Part shown: one piece after another, positions 15,306 through 20,160 of the stretch
Numbering within the stretch: the stretch's first letter is position 1
How the letters are laid out: each line of letters opens with the position of its first letter
Assembly: GCA_003161515.1 (NCBI GenBank)
Contig: PMOH01000109.1
Span: 1 to 20,160, forward strand
Length of the DNA stretch: 20,160 bases
DNA from: Deltaproteobacteria bacterium
GTDB taxonomy: Bacteria; Desulfobacterota; Binatia; Binatales; Binataceae
Direction of reading: 5' to 3'
Translations under genes and position numbers: made by a program
Notes under the pieces: generated by a model
Told to the model about the DNA's origin: nothing
Database searches by the model: none
Seen by the model: only the letters and a program-made list of their open reading frames with translations

Positions 15306-16573
15306 TGCGTATAGCAGTTGCAAACTTCAGCTCGCGCCGGGTTGGCGGCGCTGAAAGTTACATCGAGGAGGTCATCGCCGAGTTCGCCAACTCCGGCCAT
15401 GACGTCGGTCTCTTCGTCGAATTTGATGCCCCAGCCAATCGCCCTCCGATTCGGCTACCCGGCGAATCTCCCCTATGGTGCGTCGCGAACCAGGGCATGA
15501 CTGGCGCGACCGCGGGGCTGCGCGAGTGGCATCCCGATCTGATCTTTGCGCACGGATTAGTTAGTCCCGAGAATGAAGCCGCGACGTTGTCGGTCGCTCC
15601 CAGTGTGTTCTTCGCGCATGGGTACTACGGCACCTGTATCTCAGGCGCCAAGACCAATAGCTATCCGAAGATCGTCCCGTGCACACGGACCTTCGGCCCC
15701 AAATGCCTTCTGCATTTCTACCCGCGTCGCTGTGGAGGGCTGAGTCCAGTCACCGCATTGATCGAATATCGCCGCCAGTCGGATCGGCTCAAGCTGCTTC
15801 GGCGTTACCGCGCAATACTCACTGATTCGACTCATATGCGCGACGAATATCTCCGCCACGGTTTCGATCCCAACACAGTCATCAGGAGTTCATACCTTCG
15901 GGATACAAGCCCAGGCCCCGCTTCAATCGAAACCGCAATCGAGTTGGCGGCTGCGCCGAATCCATCCGCCGCCCCTGCGCGGCTTTTGTTTCTCGGACGA
16001 ATGGATGCGCTCAAGGGAGGGTTGATACTGCTGGATGCCTTGCCGATGGTCGCGGCTGCACTCGACCGGCCGATAGAACTGACGTTCGGCGGCGACGGCC
16101 CCTGTCGCGATTCGTGGACGCGTCGCGCGCAAGCAATCAGCGCAAAAGACACTCGCGTGAAGATAGTATTCGAAGGATGGTTGGGGCAGGAACGCATCGA
16201 AGAATTCCAGGCTTCATCAGATTTGCTCGTGATGCCAAGCCTGTGGCCCGAGCCGTTCGGCCGAGTTGGCCTCGAGTCGGGAATCAGAGGCCTGCCCGTC
16301 GCCGCGTTTGCGGTGGGAGGAATCCCGGACTGGCTGCACGACGGAGTTAACGGCTATATGGCAGTGGGCGATCCCGCCACTCCGATTGGACTGGCGGATG
16401 CGATCGTCAAATGTCTTCGCACGCCTGCGGAGCATGCGCGATTGCGGCGTGGCGCAATCGCCATGGCCAGCCGTTTCAATCTGCATAATCACATGGCGCA
16501 GCTTTACGATCTCTTCGACCAGGTCGCTGGACGCTCGGTGGCCCACGAGGCGCCTGCGACGCAATCGCATTGA
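15305..16573 (+). CDS. GT4-family glycosyltransferase with a four-cysteine insert
   Basis: A GT-B glycosyltransferase of 422 residues. The N-terminal loop is RRVGGAESYIEEV, and the C-terminal domain starts LLFLGRMDALKGG and has EPFGRVGLE (E316, E324) followed by GLPVAAFAVGGIPDWL. Between the usual N-domain strands lies a segment with cysteines at 111, 126, 134 and 143 (HGYYGTC, VPCTRTFGPKC, PRRCGG). The spacing is C-x14-C-x7-C-x8-C, which could bind a metal; disulfides would be unexpected for a cytosolic enzyme. Related GT4 enzymes in polysaccharide clusters seem to share this pattern (recollection). Its end overlaps the next gene by four bases (TTGA). Donor and acceptor unknown. Confidence 0.88.
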   Translation: MRIAVANFSSRRVGGAESYIEEVIAEFANSGHDVGLFVEFDAPANRPPIRLPGESPLWCVANQGMTGATAGLREWHPDLIFAHGLVSPENEAATLSVAPSVFFAHGYYGTCISGAKTNSYPKIVPCTRTFGPKCLLHFYPRRCGGLSPVTALIEYRRQSDRLKLLRRYRAILTDSTHMRDEYLRHGFDPNTVIRSSYLRDTSPGPASIETAIELAAAPNPSAAPARLLFLGRMDALKGGLILLDALPMVAAALDRPIELTFGGDGPCRDSWTRRAQAISAKDTRVKIVFEGWLGQERIEEFQASSDLLVMPSLWPEPFGRVGLESGIRGLPVAAFAVGGIPDWLHDGVNGYMAVGDPATPIGLADAIVKCLRTPAEHARLRRGAIAMASRFNLHNHMAQLYDLFDQVAGRSVAHEAPATQSH

Positions 16574-17772
16574 TCTCTGAAGCTCGCGACTCGCGACTGC
16601 GCGTTTTGTTTTTCGTCGAAGGCTTTACCGACATCCGCTTCGTGATCGGACTCAGCGAGATTTGCGACCTCACGATGGTCGTGCCGGAAAGGCAATACCT
16701 TGAAAGCGGGCTCAAGGGGCGAATCGAGAGCGCCGTCTGCCATATCGACGTAATAACTGTCCCGGGCGGGCGGCTAGCTTTTCAATTTCGCTCACTGCGA
16801 CGCCTCTGGTCGCTGGCGCCGCGCTTCGACGTAATCCTTGCGCAGGAAGTTCTGCGCGGCGCCCTCAACGCCAACATCGTCGGCACGATTCGAAGAGTCC
16901 CGATAGTAACGTACATGTGCGCGTCGCCTCTCGAATATTTCCGCTGTCGGCGCGAGCGCGCACAGATTTCAGCTCCCGTTTCACTCTTGGGGCAGTCAGT
17001 GATCCGTGGATTGATGACGGTGAATGGAAAGCTCGCGACGCAATGTGTGGCGATGGGCCGCTACCTTGCCGGGGTCGCGAGCAAATATTGTTCGAGGGTC
17101 AGCGTTGGGCTCTACTACGGAATCGATACCAACGTCTTCCGACCCGTGACGGCGGCCGAGCGATCTCAGCTGCGTGAGCGCCTCGACCTCCCGCTCGATA
17201 AGTTTATCGTCTTCCTTTCAAGTCGAATCAGCCACGAGAAGGATCCTGAAACGGTTCTGCGCGCCGTTTCGATTGCCCGCAGCAACGGTCTCGACGCGAT
17301 TCTGCTCAACCTGGGTGGCGGATTCCGCGACTTCCTGAAGCTCGCCCACGAGCTCGGACTTCCAGACGTCGACCGCTGGGTGATAGGGCGTCCCGCAGCG
17401 AATCCGATTACCGAGGTTCACCGTTTTTTCCAGGCCGCCGACGCGCTGGCGCTCGCTTCTCTCGCCGAGGGTCTGGGCATTTCTCCACTTGAGTCGCTTG
17501 CCTGCGGCACTCCCGTCGTCGTTACCAGTGTCGGCGGGATGGCGGTGGAACTGGAAGGTTATGCTCGCCTGGTCCCGCGCCGCGATGCGGACGCGATGGC
17601 GCGCGAACTTTTGTGGATCGCCGCAAATCGCGATGCGGCAAGCGCGCAGGCGCTGAAAGGACGCGATCACGTTGTGCGCGAGTGGCGTCGAGAAAAGGCC
17701 TTCGCTGATTTGCTCGCAGTGCTCGAATCTGTTTCAGGGTTACCGCAACAATCAAATCTCAAAAGTGCGTGA
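16570..17772 (+). CDS. GT4-family glycosyltransferase
   Basis: A GT-B glycosyltransferase of 400 residues. The N-domain (RVLFFVEGFTDIRFVIGL) lacks the GGAE loop and has a shorter form, while the C-domain has FIVFLSSRISHEKDPETVLRA in pieces around residue 215-235. The donor motif is EGLGISPLE (E300, E308), followed by CGTPVVVTSVGGMAVELEG. The start is TTG 16570, overlapping the preceding stop by four bases, with no ATG nearby; translational coupling would explain use of this weak start. It ends 13 bases before a methyltransferase gene. Sugar specificity cannot be assigned. Confidence 0.87.
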   Translation: MISEARDSRLRVLFFVEGFTDIRFVIGLSEICDLTMVVPERQYLESGLKGRIESAVCHIDVITVPGGRLAFQFRSLRRLWSLAPRFDVILAQEVLRGALNANIVGTIRRVPIVTYMCASPLEYFRCRRERAQISAPVSLLGQSVIRGLMTVNGKLATQCVAMGRYLAGVASKYCSRVSVGLYYGIDTNVFRPVTAAERSQLRERLDLPLDKFIVFLSSRISHEKDPETVLRAVSIARSNGLDAILLNLGGGFRDFLKLAHELGLPDVDRWVIGRPAANPITEVHRFFQAADALALASLAEGLGISPLESLACGTPVVVTSVGGMAVELEGYARLVPRRDADAMARELLWIAANRDAASAQALKGRDHVVREWRREKAFADLLAVLESVSGLPQQSNLKSA

Positions 17773-17785
17773 GTAGGTTTCGCAA

Positions 17786-18562
17786 TTGATCGAAGGCGTT
17801 CAGACCGGGCATTACGCGCGGAAGCAAATCTTTTCGCGCAGCGCGATCGTTGCCTGGAGCCATCGCAGCCGCTTCCGATATGCCCGCAAACTAGTCGAGC
17901 CTTACGCGGGCCGGCGCCTGCTCGACTACGGATGCGGTGACGGCACGTTCCTGGCGCAAGTCTGCGATCTGTTTCCGAATGCGGCCGGCGGCGACGTCGA
18001 TACGCGCCAGAACGAGGATTGCCGCAAGCGCTTCGCCGCGTATCCCGGAATTTCATTTCTTTCGATCGATGAACTCGAGCAACCGGCTCATCGGGGCGAC
18101 GGCTACGACATCGTGACCTGCATGGAAGTACTCGAGCATTGTATTCCGGACACGACTGAAAAGGTGATTGGCGATCTTCGCCGACTGGTCGCGCCAGGCG
18201 GAACTGTCGTCATCAGTGTCCCGATTGAAATCGGACCCACCTTGCTTGGCAAGCAGATGATCAGAGCGATCGCGGGATGGCGCTCGATCGGCGACTACAA
18301 GTTCCGCGAGAAATACACCGTAGCCGAGCTCGCCACGATGCTGCTGGCGAATGAACGGACGGCAATTCAACGCCCGATTCATCCGGGACCGGATGGCAGT
18401 CAGCCATCTCACGGTCATAAGGGATTCAATTGGCGGGCATTGCGCTACGGGCTGCAGGACGAGTTTGAAATCCGGGAAACACGCTTTTCTCCGCTCGAGT
18501 TCCTGCGTGGTTATGCGAGCAGCCAGGCGTGGCTGATATGCGCGCCGCGTCGTCGCAGCTAG
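17786..18562 (+). CDS. Class I SAM-dependent methyltransferase
   Basis: A soluble methyltransferase of 258 residues. An N-terminal segment (GHYARKQIFSRSAIVAWSHR) precedes motif I RLLDYGCGDG (D47, G49, G51, G53). Then come AGGDVDT, the post-motif DIVTCMEVLEHCIPD, and LVAPGGTVVISVPIEIGP, the usual order for Methyltransf_11/23-type enzymes acting on small molecules or sugars. The start is TTG 17786, with GAGTAGG some bases upstream; no ATG precedes motif I in this frame. It lies between two GT4 genes (13 and 4 bases away), so it probably modifies a sugar of the same glycan. The substrate is unknown. Confidence 0.85.
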   Translation: MIEGVQTGHYARKQIFSRSAIVAWSHRSRFRYARKLVEPYAGRRLLDYGCGDGTFLAQVCDLFPNAAGGDVDTRQNEDCRKRFAAYPGISFLSIDELEQPAHRGDGYDIVTCMEVLEHCIPDTTEKVIGDLRRLVAPGGTVVISVPIEIGPTLLGKQMIRAIAGWRSIGDYKFREKYTVAELATMLLANERTAIQRPIHPGPDGSQPSHGHKGFNWRALRYGLQDEFEIRETRFSPLEFLRGYASSQAWLICAPRRRS

Positions 18563-18566
18563 TCAG

Positions 18567-19745
18567 GTGCAAGCCAAACCCCGGGTCGCCGTCATTTCCG
18601 ATTTCATCGAGGAACGATGGCCGAGCATGGACCTGGTCGCCGAGATGCTGAGCGATCATCTGGCCCGTGAACACGCAAAATGTTTCGAGGTCGAACTCGT
18701 ACGGCCGCGTTTCATCTGGCCGTCGAACCATCGCAGCATCGCGAATAAACAATCGCTTGCCGCAGCAAGACTATTTAACCGGTTTGCAGTTTACCCACGA
18801 TGGATCGCGCGCAACCGATCGCGCTTCGATATTTTTCATATTGTCGATCACAGCTACAGTCATTTGATTCATCATTTACCGGCCGACCGATGCGTCGTCA
18901 CATGCCACGATCTCGATACGTTCAGGTGTCTGCTGGAGCCGGACGTAGAGAACCGTTCGTGGGCTTTTCGTGCGATGACGCGGCGAATCTTCAGTGGCTT
19001 CCATCGAGCCGCCAGAGTGAACTGCGATAGCAGCGCGATTCGTGACGAGGTTGTCAGGCGCGGAATTATCCCCAGCGAGCGACTGGAAGTTGTTCACAAC
19101 GGAGTGCATCCGATCTTTACTGCGGTCGCAGATCCCGAGGCAGATGCGGAGATTTGCAGACTTCTCGGACGACGTAGCATCGGCTCGATTGAAATATTGC
19201 ACGTCGGAAGTACGCAACCGCGCAAACGAATTGATCTGCTGCTCAAAATCTTTGCGGCAGTGCGGGCGAACCACCCCGGTGCGCGGCTAGTGCGCGTCGG
19301 CGGTGGCTTGACCACGCAGAATCGAGCCCTTGCCGAACAGCTTGGCGTATCAGATGCGATCACGATTCTCCCTTTTTTGGAACGCCGCATTCTTGCCGCA
19401 GCTTATCGAAGAGCGGACGTTCTCATGCTGCCATCGGACGCGGAGGGCTTCGGACTTCCAATCATCGAGGCGCTGGCCTGTGGGGTTCCTGTGATAGCCA
19501 GCGATCTGCCCGTTCTGCGCGAGGTCGGTGGCGACGCGGTGCGCTATTGCGCGGTCGGAGACGTGGACGCGTGGAGTAATGCGATAATCGAGGTGATTCG
19601 CGAGCGCGATGCCGACAGCCGCGCCGATCTTGAAAGACGTGCCCGCGCAACTGCGCAAGCGTCGCGATTCAGCTGGAGCGCGAATGCCGATCGTGCGGCG
19701 CAGGCGTATCGCGAGTTGCTGGATCGCGCGAAACCGCGCACATAG
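18567..19745 (+). CDS. GT4-family glycosyltransferase
   Basis: A GT-B glycosyltransferase of 392 residues, resembling the mannosyltransferase-like branch of GT4, though the sugar is not proven. The N-domain contains IFHIVDHSYSHLIHHL and CVVTCHDLDTFRCLL. The C-domain begins ILHVGSTQPRKRIDLLLKIF, with the phosphate-binding RK pair, and has EGFGLPIIE (E293, E301) followed by CGVPVIASDLPVLREVGGDA. GTG 18567 is used as the start, four bases after the methyltransferase stop. A further GT4 gene starts 14 bases downstream. The VTCHD motif is often seen in enzymes that build O-antigen mannans and related chains (established for some family members only). Confidence 0.9.
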   Translation: MQAKPRVAVISDFIEERWPSMDLVAEMLSDHLAREHAKCFEVELVRPRFIWPSNHRSIANKQSLAAARLFNRFAVYPRWIARNRSRFDIFHIVDHSYSHLIHHLPADRCVVTCHDLDTFRCLLEPDVENRSWAFRAMTRRIFSGFHRAARVNCDSSAIRDEVVRRGIIPSERLEVVHNGVHPIFTAVADPEADAEICRLLGRRSIGSIEILHVGSTQPRKRIDLLLKIFAAVRANHPGARLVRVGGGLTTQNRALAEQLGVSDAITILPFLERRILAAAYRRADVLMLPSDAEGFGLPIIEALACGVPVIASDLPVLREVGGDAVRYCAVGDVDAWSNAIIEVIRERDADSRADLERRARATAQASRFSWSANADRAAQAYRELLDRAKPRT

Positions 19746-19750
19746 CAAGC

Positions 19751-19755
19751 AAGGA
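19751..19755 (+). promoter_or_regulatory. Ribosome binding site for the GTG start at 19760
   Basis: AAGGA lies 4 bases before GTG 19760, slightly close but clear. It supports the non-ATG start of the last, window-truncated gene. Confidence 0.5.
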
Positions 19756-19759
19756 CTCG

Positions 19760-20160
19760 GTGCCGCAAGCACATCTTCGCGTAGTTCATCTTGTACCGCA
19801 GCTCTTTGGCGCGCACGACGCGGTTTATGGCGGCGCCGAGCGTTACGCACTCGAACTCGCACGGCACATGGCGGAGCGCGTCGATACTACGCTGCTGACC
19901 TTCGGCGAGCGCACGCGCGAAGAGACCATCGGCAAACTGCGCGTCAAAGTAATTGGCAATCCGCACCATGTACGCAATCAGAAAAACAATATGCTTGCAG
20001 GGGGCCTGTTCCCGCAGTTGCGTCGCGCGGAAGTCGTACATTGCCATCAGCAGCACCTGCTCGCGAGCAGCCTCGCCGCCCTTTACTGCCGGATGAGCGG
20101 GCGCAAGGTGTTTGCCAGCGATCTCGGCGGCGGCGGCTGGGATATCTCAAGCTACATTTC
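19760..20160 (+). CDS. GT4-family glycosyltransferase, N-terminal part (3' partial)
   Basis: The frame is open from GTG 19760 to the end of the window (133 complete codons). It begins with a short strand RVVHLVPQLFG, then AVYGGAERYALELARHMAE, the GGAE loop and following helix of GT4 glycosyltransferases. Further on it has VVHCHQQHLLASSLAALYC and ends in SDLGGGGWDIS, a motif I recall from related enzymes of polysaccharide clusters. The donor-binding C-terminal domain lies beyond the window, so completeness cannot be judged. It lies 14 bases after the preceding GT4 gene in the same operon-like block. Confidence 0.85.
   Translation, partial: MPQAHLRVVHLVPQLFGAHDAVYGGAERYALELARHMAERVDTTLLTFGERTREETIGKLRVKVIGNPHHVRNQKNNMLAGGLFPQLRRAEVVHCHQQHLLASSLAALYCRMSGRKVFASDLGGGGWDISSYI

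Noticed and set aside
19544..20056. Minus-strand open frame of 170 codons near the window end
   Set aside because: It lies opposite the end of one GT4 gene and the start of the next, both with clear family motifs.
1..20160. tRNA, rRNA or CRISPR array
   Set aside because: No cloverleaf-like or rRNA-like stretch and no regularly spaced repeats were seen; the only tandem-like repeat has two copies inside a coding gene.

Overview
The window is a dense, one-directional polysaccharide biosynthesis locus: every credible gene is on the + strand. The content (O-antigen ligase/polymerase-like membrane proteins, a Wzm/Wzt ABC exporter pair, many GT4 glycosyltransferases, several methyltransferases) points to a GC-rich Gram-negative bacterium making LPS O-antigen or a related exported glycan. 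I cannot name the lineage. GTG and TTG starts are common and genes often overlap by 1-20 bases, as in long co-transcribed clusters.

Layout. 1-1425: C-terminal part of an O-antigen ligase-like protein with a TPR tail, cut by the window edge. 1450-4548: two GT4 glycosyltransferases and a class I SAM methyltransferase; the first glycosyltransferase carries an in-frame insertion of a short GC-rich repeat. 4529-6223: a GT39-like multi-pass glycosyltransferase broken by two frameshifts, one in a G run and one in a GC-dinucleotide run. 6252-8786: a Wzy/WaaL-like membrane protein and another GT4 enzyme. 8787-10691: a disrupted, partly lower-GC segment. Here a class I methyltransferase gene is split by an insertion of about 1.13 kb flanked by an exact 8-bp direct repeat. 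The insert carries an FkbM methyltransferase gene and no visible transposase. 10702-12863: the Wzm permease and the Wzt ATPase with a C-terminal cargo domain. 12987-13829: a second FkbM methyltransferase. 13830-14174: a gene-free stretch with inverted repeats. 14175-20160: four GT4 enzymes, a class I methyltransferase and the start of another GT4 enzyme, almost back to back.

Working model (inference). The GT4 enzymes build a heteropolymer on a lipid carrier at the cytoplasmic face and methyltransferases decorate or cap it. Wzm/Wzt exports it, with the Wzt C-terminal domain possibly reading a terminal mark, and an O-antigen ligase-like protein joins it to lipid A-core or another acceptor.

The most notable observation is the apparent mobile insertion cassette at 9041-10168. 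Removing it together with one copy of the 8-bp repeat restores an in-frame methyltransferase across the junction. It therefore looks like an insertion that replaced one glycan methyltransferase with another of a different family.
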